Part shown: piece by piece, positions 1 to 12,310 of the stretch
Layout of the letters: the number at the start of each line of letters is the position of its first letter
Numbering within the stretch: the stretch's first letter is position 1
Source: Golubevia sp. BC0850
Taxonomy: Eukaryota > Basidiomycota > Exobasidiomycetes > Golubeviales > Golubeviaceae
Direction: 5' to 3'
Assembly: GCA_012976225.1 (NCBI GenBank)
Contig: JAAVVG010000011.1
Span: forward strand, 496,001 to 560,000
DNA: 64,000 nucleotides
Position numbers and translations under genes: made by a program
The notes under the pieces: generated by a model
Database searches by the model: none
What the model was told of the DNA's origin: nothing
Seen by the model: only the letters and a program-made list of their open reading frames with translations

Positions 1-114
1 GATGGAAGGAGCCTTTCTGCGGGTCGCAAGGGTAAGATGGTGGAACTCGAGGCGCACAAACTGCCTCCTCTGTACTTCTACAGGGATATTCTGGGCTTCG
101 AAATGCAGCTCTAA
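1..114 (+). CDS. 3' end of an unidentified protein-coding gene (partial)
   Basis: An open frame runs from base 1 to a TAA at 112-114 and encodes the last 37 residues of a protein whose start lies outside the window. The visible tail is basic and then hydrophobic, ending LYFYRDILGFEMQL. No domain can be named from this fragment. It is co-directional with the enolase gene that begins about 300 bp downstream. That this is a real C-terminus is inferred from the open frame reaching the window edge and the absence of a splice donor before the stop. An antisense or chance reading cannot be excluded at this length. Confidence 0.5.
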   Translation, partial: DGRSLSAGRKGKMVELEAHKLPPLYFYRDILGFEMQL

Positions 115-408
115 ATCTTCGACTTGGAATTCCAATCAAATCTGAAAGAAAATTCTTGCACGTGAGGTGATGTAGGGGTAGAGTGAGAGACCAGGGGGTG
201 CGGGAGAGAACAAGCGAGAAGCGTGGACCAGCCATTCTTGAGAGGGACGGGTAGACCTGTGTAAAGCACAGACCGTTAAATGAAAGAGTATGTTATGTAG
301 AAGGCCAGAGAAGGAAATGGAACGGAGGGTCTTGAGGGCGCTGGAGAGCGGGAAGATTGCATTCTACTTTTCCTTCCTTCCCACCACCCATCCCAATTCA
401 CATTCAAT
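115..408 (+). promoter_or_regulatory. Enolase upstream region
   Basis: No gene is seen here. The last 50 bp before the enolase ATG are a C/T-rich tract with few purines, typical of strongly expressed fungal glycolytic genes. No clear TATA box was found. Promoter role is inferred from position. Confidence 0.35.
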
Positions 409-2997
<2,589 letters not shown>

Positions 2998-3308
2998 ACA
3001 GCTTTGCGATTCTGTTTAGCTAAGTTCCTTCTCGATTGCTCCGTCTCATGTTGGGAAGAGAAAGATGAAGGGGGAGCTTAGCAGGGCAAAAAGTCTAGTC
3101 TGAAGATTCCCTGGTTTTTATAGAAATGCAAAGAGTGAAATGATATCGAAAAAGAAGATACGATTTGTGATGCTAGATGATTGAGAATGAGATTCAGAGA
3201 ACAAAGGAAAGGGTACATGCGAGATTGAGAGACTACAAACAGAAGGGACAGATAAAGAGAAAAAGGAAAGTCCCAAAAGAGACGGGAAGCTGCATTATCA
3301 TCGACTGA
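2998..3308. other. Convergent intergenic region
   Basis: About 310 bp between the enolase stop and the stop of the minus-strand coiled-coil gene. It is A/G-rich on the plus strand and holds no ORF with coding character. It should carry both 3' UTRs. No hairpin or repeat was noticed. Confidence 0.4.
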
Positions 3309-4152
3309 TTAGACGACCTTTTGGGACCTCTTGCGACTGGCTGGAATCGGAGTAGACATCGAGGGTTGATTTTCTTGGCCGACCTCCCACCACGTCAACT
3401 TTCCCTGTGGTTCTTCCTTTCTCCTGTCTTCCTTTCCCTTTGACTGAGTCTCGAGTAACAGCTTTGCCTTCTCCACTTTTCTTTTTCTCTCCTTTGCCAG
3501 TTGAGCAACCAAAGTCCAGTTCTTCTCCTTCAAATTCCAAGTTTCATTTCTAAGACCTTTGATTCTCTTGCTTTGATGTAGGACTTGATTTTGAAGGTTG
3601 CTTTCTCTTTCTTTCGATTGTGATCTGACCCATTTGAGAGTTGTCCTCATCTTTGCCACTTTCAGAACTTGATTCAGATTTTTCAGCTTGAGGACCACCT
3701 CTACTCTATTTGAGAAGTCTTTCATGAAACGGAAAGATTGATCGAGTGCTGAATTCGAATCTCGAAGCGATTGGATATGTGGATCTGGATCCAGAGGAGT
3801 GGTTGAACACATTTGAAATGGTGGCAAAAGTTGAAAGAGTAGAGATACGGTCGAAGAGATGAGGAGGCAAAGAATGAGATGTTTAAGCTCGATCTCTGCT
3901 ACCATCTTGGTTAAGCATAACATGATCGAGTTGATATCTAAATTTCCTGATGAGGGAAAAGGTAAAGAGAAAGGGGCAGGAAGGTGAGAGCTCAGTGTTT
4001 GTTGGGTCGTGGTTTGTCTTTTCGCACTCCCTTCGATAGATCTGACGAACCTACTCACCTGTACTTAGCTCCATCCTGCTCAATCCCATAGTGAGGATAC
4101 TTGATAGCATTCCTACAAATATCAGTCTTAAGGAGTTGTTCTTTCCCATCAT
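3309..4152 (-). CDS. Hypothetical two-TM, coiled-coil membrane protein
   Basis: Two exons on the minus strand (4152-4059 and 3946-3309) encode 243 residues. The join uses a GTGAGT donor and a CCTCATCAG acceptor and restores one frame. The protein starts MMGKNNSLRLIFVGMLSSIL, giving a hydrophobic stretch near residues 8-25. A second clear membrane segment (LILCLLISSTVSLLFQLL) follows near residues 50-70. From about residue 90 to 200 it is charged and heptad-like, rich in Lys, Glu, Gln and Leu, and it ends in a basic tail SRKRSQKVV. The architecture of N-terminal membrane segments plus a cytosolic coiled coil recalls ER membrane adaptors of the BAP31/Yet type, but I see no specific signature, so no function is assigned. 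Start choice: the first of two adjacent ATGs upstream of the first membrane segment. Confidence 0.6.
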
Positions 4153-4565
4153 CTTGTAGGTTTCCGAATTGAGAGAGAGAGAGAGTTGAGGCGACGTGAC
4201 GAATTGTCTTGTTTGATGTTGTGTTCTTTGGGATGGAATGAGCTGAAGAAAAGCGGTGAGTAGCACCGCGAACGACAAAGGTTTGAGAGAGTAGTCCCAA
4301 AATTGTAATGTTTGAGAAAGGAGAGAACGCGTCTCAATTTGAACCTTGGCCTGAGAAATTTGACATTGACAGCTTGACCAGCTCCCCAGAACACGTGCAT
4401 TTTAGGATTTCTTAGGCCCATTCCAGAAAGAGATAGAAACTAGTTGCGAGAGAAATGAATACGAAAAGAGTCTTGTAAAGTACAGTTGTGAAGATATGAA
4501 GGAGAGACGCTTCCAACCAAGGCTAGCGTGTATGAGATGGAGACAGGGGAATTTTGAAGCTGATG
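4153..4565 (-). promoter_or_regulatory. Intergenic region upstream of the coiled-coil gene
   Basis: About 410 bp between the start of the two-TM gene and the stop of the SNF2 gene, both on the minus strand. Just upstream of the ATG there is a pyrimidine-rich stretch on the minus strand containing CTCTCTCTCTC. I see no gene in it. Confidence 0.3.
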
Positions 4566-7500
4566 TTACAGAGAATCAGAAAATTTGACCTTCTTCTTGT
4601 GTCGGACCGCTTGTGGCGAAGGGGAAGTAGGACGCTGAAGCGTGAGGGGGACGTCTGGAGGAGTGATGAGCGGTAGGGGAGATGCAGGCCGCTTGAGGAT
4701 GGAAGAGAAGGATGGGATAGACTGAGAAGCGGGAGAAGATGGGGGAGTTGATGCAAATTGAGAAGTGGGAGGAGGTATTTTGACCTCCTTCGGTTCTGGA
4801 GGGGCACTTGAACTTGAGATGGAGAGTCTCTCTGAGCTGGATTCTTCGACGTCCTCCGATACCAGAAAGACGTTCACGGGAGAGTTGAGAGGTGCATAGG
4901 TGGCCATGAAAGGATTTTCATGGCTACTGGAAACCTCTCGACCGAGAAATTGAGGATGAGAAATGAAGTATCTCATTCTCTCATCATTCCAGGCTGATCG
5001 ATTCTGGCTTTGATTCTCAGTCGAAGACGAAGAAGATTCCTCTTCCAGTTCCTGTCTCCTCTTCAGCATTTCGTCTTCGAAAGTATCTTTCATCACCATA
5101 CGAGTGACGAAGACCTCTTTCTTTTGACCTATCCTGTAAGCTCTCTTGAGAGCTTGAAGTTCTAGACTCGAATCGAACAGGATATCCATAAACAGGACGT
5201 GCGAAGCGACGTGAAGGTCGAGTCCCTTGGCCGAGAGTCCCGTTTTCATCAGAAGGAGTCTTGCACTTGAGCCAGGGGTCGAGAAGGCGGCGATGAACTC
5301 GTTCCTTCTCTTTTGAGCTACTCCTGAAGCGATGATAAAGTGATGGCAGGAACAGAGTTCAAGAGCATTCCCTAGCTCGTAGAGAACATTGTCAAAAGAG
5401 CCTGTGCGAGAAAGGTAGCGGGATGAGAGAAAGTTACCGGAAGAAGAGATTGGTAACGGAAGAAGGTGGTCACAGGCGCAACACTCACTAAATACTAGAG
5501 CCTTGTCTCCCTGAGGAAGCGACTGAACGAAATCGACCAGAAACTTGACCTTAGTAGAAGAGACACCGACCAGCTTCGCTCTGGACAGCGTAGATGAGGT
5601 TGGGAGGCGAGCGTCTTGGGCTGCGACACCCTTTCCCTTTCTGATCTCCTTTCCTCTGAGACCGTCGGCTCCTTTCAAAAGACTGTTCCCTCTGACGTTG
5701 GCGTCGTCTACGATCTCAAGAGCCTTCTTCTTCTTAGAGATGCGAGAGAGACTGTCTTGGAACAACTTGAAGTCCCTCGCTCCCGCTGTGATCAGATCTT
5801 CCGACAAAACTTCGTCGTCGAGACTGGAAGATGATCCGGAAGCCGAATACTTCCTTGATTGCTCCGCCACAATCTTCGAAAGGGCCCTCCTGATTCGTAA
5901 GAGTTCCTCTCCTGAAAGACCTTTTGGCTCTTGGAGGAACTTCCTTGTCCAGCTGCGCATGATTTGAAGATCCAAGTCCTGAGCTTTATAGATGACATCT
6001 CCTAGCTGAAGTTTCTCGAGCCATTCGGGGCAACTCAAGGCTTCTTCGAGTCGAGCTAGAGCTTCCTCTGCTTCCTCTCTTTCCGATTTGTTCCACTTGT
6101 CCTTCTTCAGGAGTTGTTTGCGAGCATGATCAGCTGCTTCAGTGAGCTGGGACACCAGATCTGGTCCGCCGAAATGAAAGCACGCAAGAGCGATGCTAGA
6201 GCAGGCGAGAAAAGGATGAAGACGGCGGTCAGCTTAGAGTCGGGAAACACAACGCTCCTCCTCCTTTACTCACTTCTCCATAATACCCTGCAAATGAACT
6301 CTATTGCTTGAGTGGAAGAGATAATCCTCGTCCTCTCGCTGAGTCCACACGCTGTTGAGAGCGATTAGAGCGTTCAGACTGTTGAACGTAAGTCTCTCCA
6401 TGTCTCCCAGATTGAGCCTTGCCACCTTGAAGTAAATGTTGGGAAGAGAGACCTCCTTATCCACGTCTTCGAGCTTGTTCCTGACCATCACACGCATGAT
6501 GGAGCTTAGACGTCTACAAGCTCCCCACTCTGGAAGCTTGTTGGCACTCCCTACAAGAGGTAAGCTGACGGTGTGACTCCAGTCTCTGACCTCCTGAGGC
6601 TGCGTTCCGGAGGGGGCGTAGAAGTGAGGCAGTTTGAGGAACGAGACAAAGAGTTTCTTGAGACGATCCAGATCTTTCCTCTCGAGGTTGGTCCACATTC
6701 TGGAAGGCTGGACGAAGGGAGGGTCGACCTGGTCCGGGATAGCATCCTCTTGCTTGAAGTCCGCTTCTTCCAAGCTGGGAAAAGCTTCTGAGCAAGACTG
6801 AGTCGCCGATACACTCATCAAGCTTTCGGTAGGAGTTCCAGAGACGATCCATCTACTTTCAACCTCGATACTACACCTGTGAGACAGAAGAATTCAACGA
6901 GGAGAACATGTCAGATTGAAGGCAAGGCTAGACTCAAGCTCGTTGCTCCTGATCTACACTCACGCGAGATCCACCAGACCAGAAGTTCCCTGTCCAAGAA
7001 TGAGCGAAAGAGTAATAAGGAGGCGTTAGTTCTCAGCTGGTCAATTACTTGCTTCTTCCACTCCGAGCCCCACCCACCTTCAAGACATCTCCCTCATCGA
7101 CAATCAGTCGCTTGAACCTGACCTGAAGCAGAGGAGAGATTTCTGCCTGACCTCTTTGAGGCGTCGGTGGACACGAGCAGTTGACGATCCGAGTAGCTTT
7201 CAGATAAGGGCATCTACATTTCCTTGGAATCGTACTCCACTGTCTATGAAGCTTTCCTTCCGCCCGTTCTTTCCCAAATCGAGGATGGGAGAGTAGGATG
7301 AGGTCCCAATTCTCCGCCAGCTCTCTTGCAGATGGAATTTGATCCGAAGCGTTCTCTAAAGCCAAAACTCGAAGAGAACCCTCCTCGCAGTGCTCTACGA
7401 TTTGGGTTCTCCACTGCTTGACTAGAGTGAGAGGCACAACTACGAGCGTGGCTGGGGATAGATAGATGCGAAGTGGGGTTCGAGGTATTGGAACTCTAGA

Positions 7501-9012
7501 GGTTCGAGTAGGTAGAGGAGGCCATAGATGAATGAAAGGAGTTGCTTTTGAAGCGAGAAGGTTCTTGATGTTCGGAGGCACCGATTCCCTCGAGAGAAAG
7601 GAGACGTAGTCGATGGGAATTGAAGAGGTTCGAATTGCGTGAGCGCAGAGATCCACCAATTTTGGAAGTTCGACTTCGTCTGGGACGTTGGATCCAGTTC
7701 GTGAGGCGATGGCTTCGTCCGAGTTGATTGATCCAGATCGAGAGGTATAAGGAATTGCTGCTAGGTCTTGAGAGAAGAATGCTTCCGCTGGGTCTAGTCC
7801 TTTGAACCTGTCATCTGGAAAGGTCATTGCGACCTCTGAGGTTACTAATGAAGTTGTTAAAGAGGACTGTTCGGTGTCTTGAAGATCTGGTAGCATTCCC
7901 AAAGTAGACAGAATCAAAGCCAGGCTTTCAATTGTCTTTCCATTTCCCATCCCCTCGCAAAGCACTCCACCTCGGACGTCTCTTACGAAGGTGTTGAAGA
8001 GGCTGAAGCTTAACGTCTTCGGATCCACGTAGTATGAAGAGCCGTCGTGAGGAGAGCGCAGAGAGACAGGATGTGGATCTGGGACCATTTGGGGAACCAA
8101 TTCTCTCTGGAGCATCGACCACAGAGTGCGCTTTTGATAGACATGAAGGCTGCTTCGAAGACCTGGAGGACCACTAGATATTAGAGTCGAGGTTAACAAT
8201 TCCTGCGTCCAGGTCGAAGCAGAAATAAGGAGAGACTCGTCCGGCGAGGGAGAAGGAAGCTGGTTGTAGATCCCCAACAGAGAGTCTTGATTCTGGGATG
8301 GGCAAAGGAGTTAGAAGCTCAGCTATGTCTCTCAGTCGTAGACTCCATAAAGCTTGTAGAGACCTCCCAAGAACTCGTACCGAGACAAAGATTCACTCAC
8401 CTTGTCCTCATCAAAGAAGTAATCCCCCTCTCCCAGCTCCTTCTCATCCAACGAGCTGGCATTCCAAGCCTTTCTATCTACCTTCACCGCATCCAAAATA
8501 TCCACCAATGCTGCTTTCAAGCAGGCTTTGTCCATTTCAGTCTTCTGGAGAGGCTCAGATTGCTTGACCAGAATTTCATCCCATCTGTCTATGTCATGTT
8601 GACTCCAGCTTGGAAGCTTCTTTGCTTTGAGCTGAGTCTGCTGCTTGGTTACTAGATAAAGTCTCAAAGGAAGCACTGAGCGTTGTTGAAGACCTTGAAG
8701 GAGAGCTGAAGGAGAAGCTGAAAGTCTGACCAAATTAGAAGAAAGAAGAAGAGCTAGGCTAATGAAGAAGTCCTCAGCTGGAAGAGCTCTTGCTGAATGT
8801 ACATTGAAGATTGAGGATATTGAGATTACATTGTTAGGAGAAAGAGGTAGATAAGATGATGTAGAGTTGGTTGAAGTTGAGCTGGAAGTAGAGGTAGGCT
8901 TGAGGGTGAGAATTCCCACAGGGATCAACAGCGATCTTGCTTCTGGGGAGAGATAAGGATCGTCATTAGAATCTAACCCTTTACTCGAATCCAAATCCAT
9001 CACCTTATTCAA
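4566..9012 (-). CDS. SNF2-family DNA-dependent ATPase/helicase
   Basis: Six exons (9012-8401, 8292-7078, 6989-6964, 6876-6274, 6195-5489, 5401-4566) give 1332 residues. Motif I is CEGMGNGKTIESLAL (about residue 315), motif II VDEGD (about 600), motif III RWIVSGTPT (about 628). The C-terminal half has KALVFS, LLLMKTGLSAKGLDLH and QALKRAYRIGQKKEVFV, the SNF2 motif V/VI block (about 1110-1155). These show a Swi2/Snf2 ATPase that moves on duplex DNA or remodels protein-DNA complexes in the nucleus. The long spacing between motifs I and II, with a Cys-rich insert (CRCPYLKATRIVNCSCPP), suggests a Rad5/SHPRH-like or similarly divergent branch. I saw no RING finger. Motif II ends in Asp rather than the usual His. 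A 26-bp micro-exon and an in-frame 87-bp intron (5488-5402) complicate automated models. The C-terminus is disordered and Pro/Ser-rich, ending KKKVKFSDSL. Confidence 0.9.
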
Positions 9013-9118
9013 CAGTTGATGTTGAGAAGAGCAGATGCGTTTGGAAAGAACCTATTTTGATAAGCCTTTCTCCTCGATCGACTTCCTTCTTTTCCACCCG
9101 CTCTACCAAAAGAACAAA
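9013..9118. promoter_or_regulatory. Bidirectional promoter region
   Basis: The SNF2 ATPase gene (start 9012, minus) and the coiled-coil gene (start 9119, plus) are head to head with only 106 bp between start codons. Both promoters and 5' UTRs must fit here or overlap the genes, so shared regulation is likely but inferred. Confidence 0.5.
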
Positions 9119-10086
9119 ATGCCACCAAAACAAGGACGTAGATCTGGTAGAAATCAGCAAGACAATGCCGAAAGCCAAGGATTAAATCAAGAGGAGTGAG
9201 TCTCAATTTGGTAGCAGAGATTCTGTCAAGACTGAGCTTTCCCTTCCTTCTTGACTGATAAGGATTCTTCATCTCTTCTCATCTTTCCCCTTCTTCTTCC
9301 TCTCTTCAAACAGTGGCGAGCTACGCAAAAAGGTTGCAGGTAAGTCTTCTCTTCATCCATTTCCTCTTTTATCACCTTCAAGCTCTGAAGTCTCCCGTCT
9401 TCCCTTCGACTCTCTCCGCCTCTCTCAGCCTTCCAAATTGCCAAAGAAAGCAAAAGACGTAACGAAACTCTTCGTAAAGGAGAGATCATTGCTGGTAAAT
9501 ACACTGCTGGAGTAAAGGGTTTGATCAAGGACACTCAGGCCGAACTGTGAGTGGGCGGATGAGGTATCGCTGCTTTCCCTCCTTTGACTGACTGAATGCG
9601 GTTCTCAATCACGATTGCTCTTTCTCAGAGATGAAGCGTTAGCAGAGTTCTCTGCCGAAGACAAGGAGATGTAGGTTTCAAGAGGATGGCGAGCTCAAAC
9701 TCTTCCATCCACGCGCTGACCCCTCTAACTTTCCTCTCCTCCCCTACCACCTTGACCTACCTTCTTCCAGCGAGAAAGAGATCAGAAAGCTGGTCAAAGG
9801 ACTTCAAGTCAAATTGTCTGAGTACCAGGTCAGTTCTTGCGGTCTTGAACTCTGCTTCACCATCCACCTCCGTCGATCCCTTATTCACCTCGATCTTACT
9901 TTATCCCCTTAGCTTGATTTTGGAGAGACGTCAAAAATCCTTTCTTCCAACAACCACTCTCAACACTCTAAATTGGACAAAGCGATCACTAATCTGGGAG
10001 GTCTTGTTCAAGAGGAGAAATCGGGAGTGAACGACATCGAGGAAAATCTGACTGGAACAAAGGAGAACAATGCAAGAATTTCTTGA
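9119..10086 (+). CDS. Hypothetical coiled-coil protein
   Basis: Six exons (9119-9195, 9314-9339, 9429-9546, 9629-9670, 9771-9828, 9913-10086) give 164 residues with every junction in phase and standard donors. It starts MPPKQGRRSGRNQQ, a basic disordered head. From about residue 28 to 110 it is strongly charged and helical (AFQIAKESKRRNETLRKGE, then LAEFSAEDKEIEKEIRKLV), consistent with a coiled coil. The tail is Ser/Asn/Glu-rich. No family was recognised. The gene is divergently transcribed from the SNF2 ATPase across a very short spacer, so a chromatin- or DNA-related partner role is possible but only by guilt of position. Six exons in under 1 kb is typical of this genome and argues that this is a real gene rather than a chance ORF. 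Confidence 0.65.
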
Positions 10087-10234
10087 AGAAGGAGAAAGTA
10101 ATTGAACTTTGAATCGATCGAGTCTTGTAACAAAATATAAAGCAACCAATTCAAAGAAAGAAATCCAAATAGAAGAGCTCGCTTCCTTCGTCTTTATTTG
10201 ATTTGCGCCCGCATCTCCACGTGGAACACCTCAC

Positions 10235-10559
10235 TCATTTCTGCGATGGCGTGGGAGCATATCTGATTCCTTTTTGACCTCTTTTAGAATCTACTAACGC
10301 CAACAAATATGTACTCAGTCCTCCAGAAATGATCAGTGCGCCAGCAAGGAGGTACTTTCCGACTCTTCTGTCCCACCCACTTGTCCCTTCACGAGTTCGT
10401 GATGCAGGTTGCAAGAAGCTGCTCGACGATGGGAGACTCAAACTCTACTGAGTCACTCATCGTCGAAAAGAGAAGCGCCAACTTAGAACGCCAACTTTCC
10501 GCTCAAGCTCGACACCTTTCAAAATCCTTTCGACTCTTCTTCCGTGTCACCATTTCCAT
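10235..10559 (-). CDS. Small single-pass membrane protein (tentative model)
   Basis: The C-terminal exon (10418-10235) has protein-like composition: SRTREGTSGWDRRVGKYLLA, then one hydrophobic segment (LLAGALIISGGLSTYLLALV) and a short basic tail ending APTPSQK. No ATG lies in that frame before an upstream TAG, so a first exon is needed. An exon from 10559 to 10516 (MEMVTRKKSRKDFE) joins in phase through a GTGTCG donor and a GAGCAG acceptor, giving 75 residues. The donor is not the usual GTGAGT, so the 5' half is uncertain. Basic N-terminus plus one TM suggests a mitochondrial inner-membrane protein; this is inference. Confidence 0.4.
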
Positions 10560-10810
10560 GAGGTCAACGCCCTCAAGTCTCTTTCTTGATACTGGCAGCT
10601 TGTGAGGGTTCCTTTGTTTAGAGAGACTCTGTAGAAAGAGACATTAAGCGAGCCAAAGTCTTTCCCTTCTTTTCGCCACCAACGTTCTTTCTTCCTCTTC
10701 TTCGTCTTCTTCTTCATGCTCGTCTTCTTTCTTCCATTTCTCCTCTTTCTTCCTTTTTTCTTTATGTCTCGGTCAACTGGCTGGCCGAGGATCATCTGCA
10801 AAAATACAAA

Positions 10811-11325
10811 TCTTTCAGAACTTCCAGAACTTTTACTTCTTTACTCTCCTCTTTGCTTTGATAGCAAGCGTACTAGCCAATCCAATTCCCAGAAGAGATC
10901 ATGATTCAGATTCTGTCCTTAAACAATGGAAAAGACGGCTTTGAACTCAGGAAAGACTGCAGAGACGTCGCCATCAAGGGTCACTTACCAGGTTTAATGA
11001 AAGGCATTCCAGGTGAATTCGTCTCAAGCTCAAGTGTCTACAGTTGGGCAAATGGCGACAGAGTAGAGAAGTATCGTGAATACAAAAACCTTCTCCGAAC
11101 TAGAGCCCAAGTTGATCAGTGAGTGATGCTGAAAGAGGGAGGCGTCAAAGACCTGACCATACTTCATGTTGACAGATCGAAACGCTGACAGTAATGCTTC
11201 TTCTCGTGCACCTTCAGGCTGTTTCTGGCTCGGAGAGAGAGCAAAGAGCGAATCGAGTTCAAAAATCAACTGCATGTGCGACGTCAACACTCATACTCTC
11301 GGATCCCTTTTTGCGAAAGAGTAGA
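10811..11325 (+). pseudogene. Disrupted gene for a small secreted protein
   Basis: A signal-peptide-like stretch (YFFTLLFALIASVLANPIPR) is encoded near 10835-10890, but it lacks an ATG in frame. The coding-like sequence that follows at 10901-11119 (PGLMKGIPGEFVSSSSVYSW and a charged segment) is in a different frame. That second part ends at a good GTGAGT donor (11120) and continues after an acceptor near 11190 into a Cys-containing tail (KINCMCDVN) ending near 11325. The parts together look like one former secreted protein, now disrupted. Alternatively a short gene begins at the ATG at 10901 and the hydrophobic stretch is chance. No family is recognised. Confidence 0.35.
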
Positions 11326-11329
11326 AGTA

Positions 11330-11670
11330 CGCTCGGAGTTTTGAAAATTGGGTTCTTGGGAGTCCACAACGGACTGTCTCGCTGTCTCTTGCATGAAGCT
11401 TGAATTTTGAAACGAGATGCGCTCGGTATTTTGTACTCCGTGGATTCGTTCAGGCCACAACTTCCTGCGGCGTGAAGAATCGAGCCCGATTCGATCCCAC
11501 CTGCTACTCCGTGGTCAGAGTTAGGGGTCTGTAGTGTCAGGTTTGCAGGAGTCAGAAGAGTCGATTCCAAGATTTCAGATTTCATCAAAGGCATATATAA
11601 AGAGAGGCAAGCTTTTCGATATTCAATCGCTCTGCACCTTCTCTCTCAATCACGCTTCTTCTCCACCACA
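11330..11670 (+). promoter_or_regulatory. Upstream region with TATA box
   Basis: No coding sequence is evident. A TATATAAAG box lies at 11594-11602, about 70 bp before the ATG of the next disrupted secreted-protein locus. The promoter elements therefore appear to have outlived the reading frame. Confidence 0.4.
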
Positions 11671-12102
11671 ATGTTCTCTCCTGTCATCCTTCTCGCTTCC
11701 ATATCTTCTATCTTCGCTCTTTCAAACGCAAGTTAATTCGCGCTGCCTTCCGTGAACTTAATCGCACCCGAGGGTGCCTCCGTAAGCGCCTCAAGTAAGT
11801 ACCTCAGTCCAGAGCACTCAGGCTCCACGAGAGGAATCACCAAGTGTGTCGACAAAAAAGAACATAGAGCGCTGAGTTCTGACACTCTCTCTCTGTCGAT
11901 CTCTTTAGTTTGTTAGACTTCCCTGTGTTCTATCTCCAACAAGCTGGTAAGACATTGGACGTTCTTCAATACGACTCCTCTCAAGCCGGCACCTTCTTGA
12001 CGCTTAGTTGAAATGCTCATTTCACAGCCACCTTGAGCAAATCAATCGATCCCTTCCTGTTTACTTCCCGCTTTGCTATTCGATTTGCTTTCGGACTCTA
12101 GA
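11671..12102 (+). pseudogene. Decayed gene for a secreted protein
   Basis: The ATG at 11671 opens a textbook signal peptide (MFSPVILLASISSIFALSNA) preceded by a TATA box and a short C/T-rich leader. The frame is interrupted soon after the signal peptide. Coding-like sequence (ALPSVNLIAPEGASVSAS) resumes in the same frame, then a GTAAGT donor, an intron, and a second coding-like stretch (FPVFYLQQAGKTLDVLQYDS) which is also interrupted. This is the pattern of a gene that once made a small secreted protein and has lost function. It sits beside the intact secreted RNase T2, in the opposite orientation. The family is not recognised. Confidence 0.45.
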
Positions 12103-12310
12103 TTGATGATAATCGAAATCATTACCTACCTTGCTTGAGCTCCTAGGGAAAGCTTCAGAAGACCTTTGGTCGCACCTCTCCACAGAAGTCGGGAACCTTG
12201 GTGCAATTGTACCAAAATAAATAACAGAAAAACTCAAACAGTAGAAGGAACGTGGGAGATAGAATTCGAAAGAAAAAGCAAAGTCGAGTCTACAGCGCGG
12301 TGGCATCAAT

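Noticed and set aside
5402-5488. Treating this SNF2 segment as coding (the frame stays open through it)
   Set aside because: It has a perfect GTGAGT donor and CGCACAG acceptor, and removing it restores the conserved VFS-to-SFDNV continuity, so it is called an intron.
10547-10801. Lys-rich minus-strand frame starting near 10801
   Set aside because: Simple purine-rich DNA translated as poly-basic sequence. Other frames are equally open and there is no domain.
11480-11525. tRNA-like B-box (GATTCGATCCC) suggesting a tRNA gene
   Set aside because: I could not fold an acceptor stem or find a matching A-box on either strand at the right distance.
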